Below are positions 35,365 through 45,446 of a stretch of 64,000 nucleotides of DNA, piece by piece. Origin of the DNA: Rhizobium phaseoli (GTDB lineage Bacteria; Pseudomonadota; Alphaproteobacteria; Rhizobiales; Rhizobiaceae); the NCBI RefSeq assembly GCF_010668805.1, contig NZ_WUFT01000001.1, positions 1 through 64,000 on the forward strand, read 5' to 3'. The notes beneath the pieces are model-generated. The model made no database searches, was not told the origin of the DNA, and saw only the letters and a program-made list of their open reading frames with translations. Position 1 is the stretch's first letter. Each line of letters begins with the position of its first letter. The translations under genes and the position numbers were made by a program.

Positions 35365-36357
35365 ATGACAAGATTCGATGTTCTGACAGTCGGCAACGCA
35401 ATCGTGGATATCATTGCCCGTTGCGACGACCAGTTCCTCATTGACAACGAGATCACCAAGGCGGCGATGAACCTCATCGATGCCGAGCGCGCCGAACTGC
35501 TGTATTCGCGCATGGGACCGGCGCTCGAAGCCTCCGGCGGCAGCGCCGGCAACACGGCCGCAGGCGTGGCTAGCCTCGGCGGCAAGGCGGCCTATTTCGG
35601 CAATGTCGCCGCAGATCAGCTGGGTGACATCTTCACCCACGACATCCGCGCCCAGGGCGTTCACTACCAGACCCGGCCAAAGGGCACCTTCCCGCCGACG
35701 GCCCGTTCGATGATCTTCGTCACCGAGGACGGCGAGCGTTCGATGAACACCTATCTCGGCGCTTGCGTCGAGCTCGGGCCTGAAGACGTCGAGCCCGACG
35801 TCGTGGCCAACGCCAAAGTCACCTATTTCGAAGGTTATCTCTGGGATCCGCCGCGCGCCAAGGAAGCGATCCTCGATTGTGCCCGCATCGCCCATGAAAA
35901 CGGCCGCGAAATGTCGATGACGCTGTCCGACAGCTTCTGCGTCGGCCGCTACCGCGGCGAATTCCTCGATCTGATGCGTTCCGGCAAGGTCGATATCGTC
36001 TTCGCCAATCGCCAGGAAGCGCTGTCGCTCTATGAAACCGACGATTTCGAAGAGGCGCTGAACAGGATCGCGGCCGATTGCAAGATCGCCGCCGTGACGA
36101 TGAGCGAGGACGGCGCCGTCATCCTGAAGGGCCGCGAGCGTTATTACGTCGATGCGATCAAGATCAGGGAAGTTGTGGATACGACGGGTGCCGGCGATCT
36201 CTTCGCCTCCGGCTTCCTCTACGGCTACACGCAGGGACGCTCTCTGGAGGATTGCGGCAAGCTCGGTTGCCTCGCCGCCGGCATCGTTATCCAGCAGATC
36301 GGCCCGCGCCCGATGTCCTCGCTTTCAGAGGCCGCCAAACAGGCGGGGCTTATTTAA
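35365..36357 (+). CDS. Adenosine kinase (PfkB family)
   Basis: A 330-residue sugar/nucleoside kinase. PfkB signature 1 is in SGGSAGNTAAGVASLGGKAAYFG, with its core GGSAGNTAAG near residue 53; signature 2 is VVDTTGAGDLFASGFLYG near 271, containing the catalytic Asp. FEGYLWDPP near 155 and TLSDSFCVGRYR near 192 match the alphaproteobacterial adenosine kinase group, which salvages adenosine to AMP. Specificity within PfkB is inferred. ATG 35365 fits the MTRFDVLTVGNAIVD N-terminus; longer frames extend into non-conserved sequence. Confidence 0.88.
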   Translation: MTRFDVLTVGNAIVDIIARCDDQFLIDNEITKAAMNLIDAERAELLYSRMGPALEASGGSAGNTAAGVASLGGKAAYFGNVAADQLGDIFTHDIRAQGVHYQTRPKGTFPPTARSMIFVTEDGERSMNTYLGACVELGPEDVEPDVVANAKVTYFEGYLWDPPRAKEAILDCARIAHENGREMSMTLSDSFCVGRYRGEFLDLMRSGKVDIVFANRQEALSLYETDDFEEALNRIAADCKIAAVTMSEDGAVILKGRERYYVDAIKIREVVDTTGAGDLFASGFLYGYTQGRSLEDCGKLGCLAAGIVIQQIGPRPMSSLSEAAKQAGLI

Positions 36358-36889
36358 AGGCTTCGCCGGGATAGGCGCCCCAGATCTCCGATTGCGCCAC
36401 CCAGCCAGAGGCGCCGTCGGTTTCGGCGCGGCACCAGTCGCCGTTGCATTCGCCGATCGTCACCATCACGCCGGGTTCCAGCTTGGCGACGATCGATGCG
36501 GAGGTCTGCGCCTCGCGCCGCAGATTGACAAAGACGCCCTTGCCCTTCGTCTTCATCCACGGGGCGGCGATCGCCGCACGCTGGCCTGACAGCAGCGACT
36601 GGTTGACCCAGCCTTCGGTGCCGTCGGCATCGCGGATGCGGCGCCAGTTGTCGTATTCCTGGATGATCTCCACCGGCAAGCCGGATTTCAGGTACATCCA
36701 CGAAACGGCATAATCCGTTCCCGGGCCGATGCGCAGATTGACGCGCTTGGATTTCAGCGTGACGAAACGCGGCAATGGCAATCCGCTTGGTCCCTTGGCG
36801 GCCTGCGCATAGGCAAATTCGACGGTTCCCATGGATGCGGCCAGAGCGATGGCAAGGGCGAGGCAGGACTTCAGGACTTTGCTGCGCAT
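36350..36889 (-). CDS. Exported double-SH3 domain protein (DUF1058)
   Basis: A 179-residue protein with a signal peptide (LKSCLALAIALAASMGTVEFAYAQ region, cleaved near residue 28) and two bacterial SH3-type modules: KSKRVNLRIGPGTDYAVSWMY near 45-65 and KGKGVFVNLRREAQTSASIV near 118-137. Each contains a paired Trp motif (GWVNQSLL, GWVAQSEIW). Such proteins are thought to bind peptidoglycan or peptides in the periplasm. ATG 36889 gives the signal peptide; the frame opens further upstream without support. Its stop overlaps the end of the adenosine kinase gene by eight bases on the opposite strand. Confidence 0.83.
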   Translation of the reverse strand: MRSKVLKSCLALAIALAASMGTVEFAYAQAAKGPSGLPLPRFVTLKSKRVNLRIGPGTDYAVSWMYLKSGLPVEIIQEYDNWRRIRDADGTEGWVNQSLLSGQRAAIAAPWMKTKGKGVFVNLRREAQTSASIVAKLEPGVMVTIGECNGDWCRAETDGASGWVAQSEIWGAYPGEAFK

Positions 36890-37073
36890 GGAAGTTTCCG
36901 TTTGCTCGAATTCGCGGGCAGGCCCGGCCTGTTCGCGGTCCGGGCTCTGACATTCCCCGGCTGCACCGCGAGTTTTGTTTGTCTTCGCGTGCGGGTCTGG
37001 TAGAAAATGCCCGGATGGGAAAATTATCACCCCTCTTGGTTAAAGACCTCTGAACAAGGCACCACAGGCAGCC

Positions 37074-38075
37074 ATGACAGCGAAGAAAAAACCGAAGGTC
37101 TACATCACCCGCAAGCTGCCCGATGCCGTCGAAACCCGCATGCGGGAGCTCTTCGACGCCGAGCTGAACATCGACGACGCGCCGCGTTCCGCTCCCGAGC
37201 TTGTCGCCGCGGTCAAGACCGCCGACGTGCTGGTGCCGACCGTCACCGATCGCATCGACGCGGCGCTGATCGATCAGGCGGGACCGCAGATGAAGCTGAT
37301 TGCCAGCTTCTCCAACGGCACCGATCATATCGACGTCGAGGCGGCGGCGCGCAAGGGCATCACCGTCACCAACACGCCGAACGTCCTGACCGAGGATACC
37401 GCCGATATGACCATGGCGCTCATTCTCGCGGTTCCGAGACGGCTCGGCGAAGGCGCGCGGGTGCTGACCGACAAGCCCGGCGAATGGGCCGGCTGGTCTC
37501 CCACCTGGATGCTCGGCCGGCGCATTCACGGCAAACGCATAGGCATTGTCGGCATGGGCCGCATCGGCACGGCGGTGGCCCGCCGCGCCAAGGCTTTCGG
37601 CCTGTCGATCCATTATCACAACCGCAAGCGCGTCAATCCGGCCGTCGAGGACGAATTGGAGGCGACCTATTGGGAAAGCCTCGACCAGATGCTTGCCCGC
37701 GTCGACATCGTTTCGGTCAATTGCCCGTCAACGCCGGCGACCTACCACCTGATCTCGGCCCGCCGGCTGGCGCTGCTGCAGCCGACAGCCTATCTCGTCA
37801 ACACCGCGCGCGGCGACGTCGTCGATGAAGCTGCGCTGATCAAGGCTCTGAGGGAGGGTCGGATCGCCGGCGCCGGCCTCGACGTCTTCGAAAACGAGCC
37901 CGCCGTCAACCCGAAGCTCGTCAAGCTCGCCAATGAGGGCAAGGTCGTGCTGCTGCCGCATATGAGTTCGGCGACGATCGAAGGCCGCATCGACATGGGC
38001 GACAAGGTCATCATCAATATCCGCGCGTTCATCGACGGCCACAGGCCGCCGAACCGGGTGCTGCCGGGCCGTTGA
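37074..38075 (+). CDS. 2-hydroxyacid dehydrogenase (glyoxylate reductase-like)
   Basis: A 333-residue D-isomer-specific NAD(P)-dependent dehydrogenase. The dinucleotide site GIVGMGRIGTAVARRA is near residue 157, and the catalytic Arg-Glu-His are in NTARGDVVDE (about 244), DVFENEP (about 273) and LPHMSSAT (about 296). The SNGTDHIDVEAA motif near 83 supports the glyoxylate/hydroxypyruvate reductase branch, but substrate cannot be fixed by eye. ATG 37074 follows AGGCAGCC, a weak ribosome site. The gene is free-standing. Confidence 0.9.
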   Translation: MTAKKKPKVYITRKLPDAVETRMRELFDAELNIDDAPRSAPELVAAVKTADVLVPTVTDRIDAALIDQAGPQMKLIASFSNGTDHIDVEAAARKGITVTNTPNVLTEDTADMTMALILAVPRRLGEGARVLTDKPGEWAGWSPTWMLGRRIHGKRIGIVGMGRIGTAVARRAKAFGLSIHYHNRKRVNPAVEDELEATYWESLDQMLARVDIVSVNCPSTPATYHLISARRLALLQPTAYLVNTARGDVVDEAALIKALREGRIAGAGLDVFENEPAVNPKLVKLANEGKVVLLPHMSSATIEGRIDMGDKVIINIRAFIDGHRPPNRVLPGR

Positions 38076-38094
38076 GAGACGCTCCGTGGTGGTA

Positions 38095-38583
38095 TCAGGC
38101 GGCTCGGATCGGGGGCGCAAGAACCTTGCGCATCTCGACGAACGTCGTTCTGGCAAAGCCGGGATGCGCCTTCTCGGCGGTTCTGGAAAACCCCCAGGCC
38201 GCAAACACGGCGTGATTGTCGGTAAGCTCGATGCGGGTTTCCAGTCGCAAAGCGGGAAGACCGAGCCTCGCTGCCGTCAGTTCGGCGATCGCCAGCAGCC
38301 GCTTGCCGAGGCCCTTGCCCTGCACCTCAGGCAGAACGGCGAGCTTGCCGACATAGAGACAATCGGCCTCCGGCCGCAGGAACAGGCAGCCGATCAATTT
38401 CTCGCCGTCGATGACGACATGGCCGATCTCGGCCCTGGCCTTTTCCGCCAGTGAGCCCGCCGTCAGCGTGAGCGCCGAGGATGGCGGATCAATCCTGCCG
38501 TTCATCGAAGCGAAGGAGGCAAGGATCAGTGCGAGCAGCTCGTCCCAGCGCTTGAAACGATGATCAAGAGGAATAATCGTCAT
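38095..38583 (-). CDS. GNAT family N-acetyltransferase
   Basis: A 162-residue GNAT protein. The acetyl-CoA loop is in KLAVLPEVQGKGLGKRLLAIA near residues 79-99, where VQGKGLGKRL is the motif A core, with the motif B region AALRLETRIELTDNHAVFAAWGF-like (LRLETRIELTDNHAVFAAW) near 113-131. Substrate unknown. Its ATG overlaps the moeB stop by four bases, making it the last gene of recF-moeB-GNAT. Confidence 0.87.
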   Translation of the reverse strand: MTIIPLDHRFKRWDELLALILASFASMNGRIDPPSSALTLTAGSLAEKARAEIGHVVIDGEKLIGCLFLRPEADCLYVGKLAVLPEVQGKGLGKRLLAIAELTAARLGLPALRLETRIELTDNHAVFAAWGFSRTAEKAHPGFARTTFVEMRKVLAPPIRAA

Positions 38584-39404
38584 CCCGCCTGTCTTTCTGT
38601 CGTGCGGCGTCTTCCGTAGCGCACAGTGTCGAACCGGGCCTTGAGCGCGTCGTAGAGCAGCAGCCGCCCGACCAGCGGCTCCCCGGTGCCGGTGACGAGC
38701 TTGATTGCCTCCATCGCCATCATCGTGCCGATGACGCCGGTCAGCGCGCCGATGATACCGGCCTCGGCGCAGGCCGGAATTAGTCCCGTCGGCGGGGCCT
38801 CCGGAAAGAGGTCGCGATATCTGGGGTTGGGCGTCCCGTCCTCGGCGCTCTCATAGGGCTTGAGAACCGTCAGCGAGCCATCGAAACGCCCGACGGCGCC
38901 GCTGACGAGCGGAATGCGTACTTGCTCCGCCGCATCGGCGGCGGCGTAACGCGTGTCGAAATTGTCGGAGCCGTCGATCAGCAGATCGAAGCCGGACAGT
39001 TGCCGGCGGGCGGTCTCCGGGGAAAAGCGTTCCTCGAAGCGGATCAGCCGGACATGCGGATTGAGCCTGGCGATGGCCGAGGCGGCACTCTCCGTCTTCA
39101 ACTCGCCGATCGTGCCGGAATCATGGATCACCTGGCGCTGCAGGTTCGACAGCGACACCCGGTCGTCGTCGACGATGCCGAGCGTGCCGATCCCGGCGGC
39201 TGCGAGATATTGCAGCACCGGCGCACCGAGACCGCCGGCGCCGATCACCAGCACACGGGCGGCTTTCAATCGCTGCTGGCCGGCACCGCCGATCTCGGGG
39301 AGCAGGATGTGGCGGTGATAGCGGGCGATTTCGTCCGGGCTGAGCGGTTCCATGGCGCCGACAGTATCATGGCGCCCGGCGCCGGGAAAAGCCGCCTCTG
39401 TCAT
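38580..39404 (-). CDS. moeB: MoeB/ThiF-type adenylyltransferase
   Basis: A 274-residue E1-like enzyme that adenylates the C-terminal Gly of a ubiquitin-like sulfur carrier (MoaD or ThiS). The nucleotide site VLVIGAGGLGAPVLQYLAAAG is near residue 50, with core GAGGLG, and DGSDNFDTRY near 140 is the conserved family motif. No CXXC zinc pairs and no rhodanese domain are visible, so this is the short alphaproteobacterial form. MoaD versus ThiS partner cannot be decided. ATG 39404 overlaps the recF stop; ATG 39353 is the alternative and matches the usual MEPLSPDEI start. Confidence 0.88.
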   Translation of the reverse strand: MTEAAFPGAGRHDTVGAMEPLSPDEIARYHRHILLPEIGGAGQQRLKAARVLVIGAGGLGAPVLQYLAAAGIGTLGIVDDDRVSLSNLQRQVIHDSGTIGELKTESAASAIARLNPHVRLIRFEERFSPETARRQLSGFDLLIDGSDNFDTRYAAADAAEQVRIPLVSGAVGRFDGSLTVLKPYESAEDGTPNPRYRDLFPEAPPTGLIPACAEAGIIGALTGVIGTMMAMEAIKLVTGTGEPLVGRLLLYDALKARFDTVRYGRRRTTERQAG

Positions 39405-40525
39405 TCGAAAGCTTTCCCGTCGGCAACCGTGAAGAACTGTGCCCTGTCACCGAGCGCCGAAAACATCGCGCGATCCGTTCCGGTCATGAAGGCCTGGCCG
39501 CCGAGCCCGTCGATGAGGTCGAACAGCGCGGCGCGGCGGCCCTCGTCGAGATGCGCGGCAATCTCGTCGAGCAGCAGGATCGGCGCATGATCGGTGAGAT
39601 TGCCGACGAGGCGTGCATGTGCAAGCACCAGGCCGACAAGCAGCGCTTTCTGCTCGCCGGTGGAACAACGTTCCGCCTCCATCGCCTTCTCGCGGTGGTG
39701 CACGATGAGGTCGGCCCGGTGCGGCCCCTCCAGCGTGCGCCCTGCACCGGCATCGCGGTAGCGGCTCTCTGCCAGCATTGCCGCATAGTCGTCCTCGAGG
39801 TCGACCGAGGGGCGCGAAAACTGACCGTCCATGAAGCCGGAGAGCTGCAGCGCTGCCGAAGGGAAGGGTGAACTCTCGGGCCTTTCCTCGATCAACCGGG
39901 TCAGCATGCCGAGCATCTCTTGCCGGGCGAGCGCCATGGCGATGCCGAGGCTGGCCATTTGCTGTTCGATACCGGCGAGCCAGGAGGGATCGAAACGGCC
40001 TTCATCCAGCAATTTGTTGCGGCTGCGCATGGCACGCTCGAAATCGCTGGCGCGGCGGCCATGGGCGGGATCGAGCGACAGTACCAGCCGGTCGAGAAAG
40101 CGGCGCCGGTCGGAGGAGGCGCCGGTAAAGAGGCCGTCCATCGCCGGTGTCAGCCAGAGAAGGCGCAGATGGTCGGTCAGTTCATCGACGGTCTTGGCGG
40201 GGGTGCCGTTGATCCGCAGTCTGCGCGCGTTGGTCTCCTCGCTTGTTTCGACGCCCGTGCCGATCTCGACTTCGCCTTCCATGCCGTCGAGCGCGGCGAA
40301 GATCGAAAAACCGCCGGCTGCACCGACACGGGCAATGTCGCCATAGGCGGCGCGCCGCAGACCGCGGCCGGGCGAAAGCAGCGAGACGGCCTCCATGAGA
40401 TTGGTCTTGCCGGCGCCGTTGTCTCCCGTCAGCACGGCGTGCCGACCGTCAAGGGCAAGGGCCGCCGCCGCATAGTTGCGGAAATCTGTCAGCTTCAGAC
40501 GGGAAAGAGCAACCTTGTGCGGCAT
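39401..40525 (-). CDS. recF: DNA replication and repair protein RecF
   Basis: A 374-residue SMC-like ATPase of the RecFOR gap-repair pathway. P-loop TGDNGAGKTNLMEAV is near residue 34, the ABC-type signature STGEQKALLVGLVLAHARL near 287 (core STGEQKA), and Walker B ILLLDEIAAHLDE near 318. FRNYAAAAL near the start is typical RecF. It is the first gene of a run with moeB and a GNAT gene, linked by four-base overlaps. dnaN, often adjacent in other bacteria, is not here. Confidence 0.95.
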   Translation of the reverse strand: MPHKVALSRLKLTDFRNYAAAALALDGRHAVLTGDNGAGKTNLMEAVSLLSPGRGLRRAAYGDIARVGAAGGFSIFAALDGMEGEVEIGTGVETSEETNARRLRINGTPAKTVDELTDHLRLLWLTPAMDGLFTGASSDRRRFLDRLVLSLDPAHGRRASDFERAMRSRNKLLDEGRFDPSWLAGIEQQMASLGIAMALARQEMLGMLTRLIEERPESSPFPSAALQLSGFMDGQFSRPSVDLEDDYAAMLAESRYRDAGAGRTLEGPHRADLIVHHREKAMEAERCSTGEQKALLVGLVLAHARLVGNLTDHAPILLLDEIAAHLDEGRRAALFDLIDGLGGQAFMTGTDRAMFSALGDRAQFFTVADGKAFE

Positions 40526-40899
40526 CGAATGTCCGGAATCGTGAAGCGTGACAGCTAAGCCTAAGCGGCGTTGATGGCAAGGCTTGCAGTGTCGTTGCCG
40601 AGCGTTGTCGCCGCTGCCGGTCGGTGCGCGACAAACGCCGAGCCCGGCTCTACGCGGGGGCCAACTCTCGCTGAAAATACAACCTTTGGAGGAGCGTCCG
40701 ACATTGCCGCGGCACTATGGACGGCGGCATTTGTCGATCCCTTCGAACCCCGGATATACGGGGTTTCGCCACAATCGGCTCACGCGACTGACGTAACGTA
40801 AGGCCGAAAAATGCAAGTTGAATTTTGCAACTGCAGGGTTGAGTTATCCTGCAAAACCGATATGGTAAACAAACTGTTTATGTATCAGAGAGTGATGAA
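40526..40899. other. Intergenic region between recF and XRE regulator
   Basis: 374 bases, the divergent promoter region. The recF half contains a small hairpin, AACCCCG-GATATA-CGGGGTT, near 40747-40766. The XRE-proximal half is A/T-rich and holds the two palindromes listed separately. Confidence 0.5.
40812..40880 (+). promoter_or_regulatory. Candidate operator region of the XRE regulator
   Basis: Two inverted repeats lie just upstream of the GTG start: an imperfect TGCAAGTTG...CAACTGCA at 40812-40835 and a perfect TAAACA-aac-TGTTTA at 40866-40880. The second is only 19 bases before the start, an ideal place for an autoregulatory XRE repressor. Binding is inferred. Confidence 0.5.
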
Positions 40900-41265
40900 G
40901 TGCCAGATCCGGTTGATATTATCGTTGGTCGCAACGTAAGGCAGTTTCGCGCCCTTCGCCGTGTTTCCCAGCTCGAGCTTGGCGAAGCACTCGGACTGAC
41001 TTTCCAGCAGATTCAGAAATACGAAAAGGGGACGAACCGCGTTTCCGCCAGCAAGCTGCATCAGATCGCGGTTTTTCTTGATGTTGAGATCTCTGCTCTT
41101 TTCGAGGGAGCCGGCATATCGCAATTCGGCAGCCGCATCGAACTCAGCCCCGACGCCTATGCGCTGGCGCTGAGCTACGACAGACTGAGCTCGCCGGCAG
41201 GCAAGGAGGCGGTCAAGACCATCGTCACCCTGATGACTGGCGAAGCGGCCGAAACCGCCGCCTGA
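40900..41265 (+). CDS. XRE family (Cro/CI-type) transcriptional regulator
   Basis: A 121-residue regulator with a helix-turn-helix in residues 8-65 (GRNVRQFRALRRVSQLELGEALGLTFQQIQKYEKGTNRVSASKL region). The recognition helix TFQQIQKYEKGTNRVSA is nearly invariant among rhizobial regulators of the PraR/SinR-like group. The C-terminal 50 residues are a short helical tail without a known ligand domain. Start is GTG 40900. An adjacent perfect palindrome suggests autoregulation. Targets unknown. Confidence 0.88.
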   Translation: MPDPVDIIVGRNVRQFRALRRVSQLELGEALGLTFQQIQKYEKGTNRVSASKLHQIAVFLDVEISALFEGAGISQFGSRIELSPDAYALALSYDRLSSPAGKEAVKTIVTLMTGEAAETAA

Positions 41266-41341
41266 TTCACCGAGCGTCACGCAAAGCATAAGCTGCCCGG
41301 ATCCGGATGATATCTGGACACATACAGCCGTGCGGCAAGAT

Positions 41342-41542
41342 TTAGTGAATGTCGCATTCGTGCAGCGCCATCAGCAGGTCATCCTGCGTCTGGTGGCCGG
41401 CATGATAGAGGTCGATCGCGATGCTGGCGACGGAAAGCCCCTGCTGGCTGCGAAGCTTGATGTTGCGCTCGGCGCACCATGTGTAGAGGGCGCCGGCGAG
41501 AACGTCGACGTCGTCGGACTGGGAGGAAAAGGCTGGCGCCAT
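41342..41542 (-). CDS. Small conserved-type protein of unknown function
   Basis: I do not recognise a function for this 66-residue protein. It reads MAPAFSSQSDDVDVLAGALY at the start, followed by a helical, mixed-charge body, with CDIH at the C-terminus; no signal peptide or membrane helix. ATG 41542 has an AAGGG about eight bases upstream. A longer frame to 41656 lacks a good start. Codon use resembles neighbouring genes, but the call rests on that alone. Confidence 0.55.
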   Translation of the reverse strand: MAPAFSSQSDDVDVLAGALYTWCAERNIKLRSQQGLSVASIAIDLYHAGHQTQDDLLMALHECDIH

Positions 41543-41770
41543 GGCAGATACCCTTGGTTTAATTGTTCCCGCTAGAGCGCCGCGTATCGAAAATCGATCC
41601 TGATTTTCGGGTTCTGCGCTGACGGCAGAGACTGAATTCATTTGGAAAACTTGCAAGCGACATCACGTGGCTGCGTTAACGCAAGTCGTGTTCCCATGCG
41701 TCGCCGTGTCGAACTGGGACAAGTCGGCGGGGACGCACGGCAAATGTCTCAAATCGGGATCTGCTGAACG

Positions 41771-41799
41771 AAAAAGCCGGAGACGTTTCCGTCCCCGGC
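41771..41799 (-). terminator. Intrinsic terminator of dnaK-dnaJ
   Basis: GCCGG-a-GACG (41776-41785) pairs with CGTC-c-CCGGC (41790-41799) around a TTTC loop, followed on the minus strand by five Ts. It lies about 130 bases past the dnaJ stop. Confidence 0.8.
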
Positions 41800-41881
41800 C
41801 TTGGAAATGGTGATGTCGATTGCGGCGAAAGCCCGTCGCATCAGATTGGAGTCATGCGACGCGCTTGAGGCTTTTGTTTTT

Positions 41882-41929
41882 ATGCATGTCGCTCTCCCGG
41901 AACCGCTGTGCACTTCCTGATGATATGCA
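41882..41929 (-). repeat. Rhizobial palindromic repeat, copy 3, abutting the dnaJ stop
   Basis: Diverged 48-base copy, ATGCATGTCG...ATATGCAT, in the orientation opposite to copies 1 and 2. It ends on the base next to the dnaJ stop codon. Confidence 0.7.
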
Positions 41930-43060
41930 TTAGCCTTCGAAGAATTCCTTCATCCGGGCGAAGAAGCCGGTCGATTCGGGATTGTTCTCCTTCGAGGAAA
42001 GCTGCTCGAATTCCTGCAGCAATTCGCGCTGGCGCTTGGTGAGCTTTTGCGGCGTCTCGATCTGGATCTGGATGTAGAGGTCGCCCGTCTGCGCCGAACG
42101 CAGCACCGGCATGCCCTTGCTCTTCAGGCGGAACTGTTTGCCGGCCTGCGTGCCTTCGGGCACGCTGACGCGCGACTTGGTGCCGTCGAGCGTCGCCACG
42201 TCGAAAGTTCCGCCGAGAGCGGCCGTCGTCATCGAGATCGGAACGGCGCAATAGAGATCGGCTCCATCGCGCTGATAGAACTCATGCGGTTTGACGGACA
42301 GGAAGATATAGAGGTCGCCGGCCGGCCCGCCGCGGGCGCCGGCTTCACCCTCGCCCTGCAGGCGGATGCGTGTACCGTCCTCAATGCCGGCCGGAATATT
42401 GACCGAGAGCGAACGCTCTTCCGTCACTCGGCCCTGGCCGTGGCATTTCGGGCAGGGATCGGGAATGATCTGGCCGCGGCCGTGGCAGGTCGGGCAGGTC
42501 CGCTCGATCGAGAAGAAGCCCTGTGCGGCGCGCACGCGCCCGCTTCCCTGGCAGGTACCGCAATTCTTCGGTTGCGTGCCGGGCTTGGCACCCGAACCCG
42601 AACAGACGTCGCAGGTGATCGAGGTGGGAACGCGGATTTGCGCCGTCTTGCCGGCAAACGATTCTTCCAGCGTTATTTCCATGTTGTAGCGAAGATCGGC
42701 GCCGCGTTCGCGGCCGCCCGACGAGCGCTGGCGCGCACGCCCTCCGCCCATCATCTCGCCGAAGATATCTTCGAAGATGTCGGAGAAGCCGCCGCCGCTG
42801 GCAAATCCGCCGCCACCGCCGCCCATGCCGCCGTGCTCGAAGGCCGCGTGGCCATAACGATCATAGGCCGCCCGCTTCTGCGGGTCCTTGAGCATCTCGT
42901 AGGCTTCGTTGATTTCCTTGAACTTGCGTTCGGCGTCCTTGTCATCCGGGTTCTTGTCCGGATGGAATTTCATCGCCAGCTTGCGGAAGGCGCTCTTCAG
43001 CTCTTTCTCGTCCGCCGTCTTGGCTACACCCAGAGTTTCGTAATAGTCCGCTTTTGCCAT
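41930..43060 (-). CDS. dnaJ: Chaperone DnaJ
   Basis: A 376-residue class I J-protein that delivers substrates to DnaK and stimulates its ATPase. J domain at residues 4-68 with the HPD motif in MKFHPDKNP (about 31-39), then a Gly/Phe-rich segment, then four CxxCxGxG zinc repeats near 144-210 ([32 protein letters not shown]) and the C-terminal substrate domain. dnaK lies 86 bases upstream on the same strand. The stop codon abuts a palindromic repeat, and a terminator follows. Confidence 0.97.
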   Translation of the reverse strand: MAKADYYETLGVAKTADEKELKSAFRKLAMKFHPDKNPDDKDAERKFKEINEAYEMLKDPQKRAAYDRYGHAAFEHGGMGGGGGGFASGGGFSDIFEDIFGEMMGGGRARQRSSGGRERGADLRYNMEITLEESFAGKTAQIRVPTSITCDVCSGSGAKPGTQPKNCGTCQGSGRVRAAQGFFSIERTCPTCHGRGQIIPDPCPKCHGQGRVTEERSLSVNIPAGIEDGTRIRLQGEGEAGARGGPAGDLYIFLSVKPHEFYQRDGADLYCAVPISMTTAALGGTFDVATLDGTKSRVSVPEGTQAGKQFRLKSKGMPVLRSAQTGDLYIQIQIETPQKLTKRQRELLQEFEQLSSKENNPESTGFFARMKEFFEG

Positions 43061-43146
43061 TAAGGATTAAACCCCGGAAATGGATTTTCCGGCTGCCATG
43101 GTGAGCAGCCGGATCAGGTGTTGAAGCATAACCACGTCGTCGCGGA

Positions 43147-45063
<1,917 letters not shown>

Positions 45064-45446
45064 GTCATTCTCTCCTTGAAGCAAGCTGTCGGAACCCCGA
45101 GAAGGCATTTCCCTGACAGCCCCTTACGGGATGGGTCTACTTGATATTACGCAATCGTGATTGCGGTGATGCGGCGTATATAAGGAGCGGTTTTCTGGAC
45201 TGCAAGGCGAGAAATCGCCCGGAATCCAGCAAAACGAATGTGTTGCATTCATTTTTTATAGTCACCGGGAAGGAGGTCGCCCCCTGTCCGGAAAGCCGCC
45301 GATTTCTGATGCCTGTCATCCTCACGTGCGAAGCGCTTTCGGAACAACGACCTGCATCAAAACCAAGACCAAAGTGCGTCGCTGAACCAATTCCGACACA
45401 ACACGCTTCCGAGCATCGGGCCGGCGCTGCGCATGCAGCAAAGCTC
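45064..45446. other. dnaK upstream region
   Basis: 383 bases between dnaK and the penicillin-binding protein gene. The dnaK-proximal half contains the heat-shock-type promoter and a leader of about 105 bases; the distal part is A/C-rich non-coding DNA with no recognised gene. Confidence 0.5.
45177..45206 (-). promoter_or_regulatory. Sigma-32-type heat-shock promoter of dnaK
   Basis: On the minus strand CTTGCAG (45206-45200), a 14-base spacer and CCTTATATA (45185-45177) match the alphaproteobacterial RpoH pattern, a CTTG -35 element with a C-T-A-rich -10. The distance to the dnaK ATG is about 115 bases. Confidence 0.65.

Larger units (their letters stand above)
41543..41929. other. Intergenic region downstream of dnaJ
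   Basis: 387 bases holding the dnaJ terminator (41771-41799) and palindromic repeat copy 3 (41882-41929). The rest, including an ATCGAAAATCGATCCTGATT-like palindromic stretch near 41586-41605, shows nothing I can assign. Confidence 0.45.
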
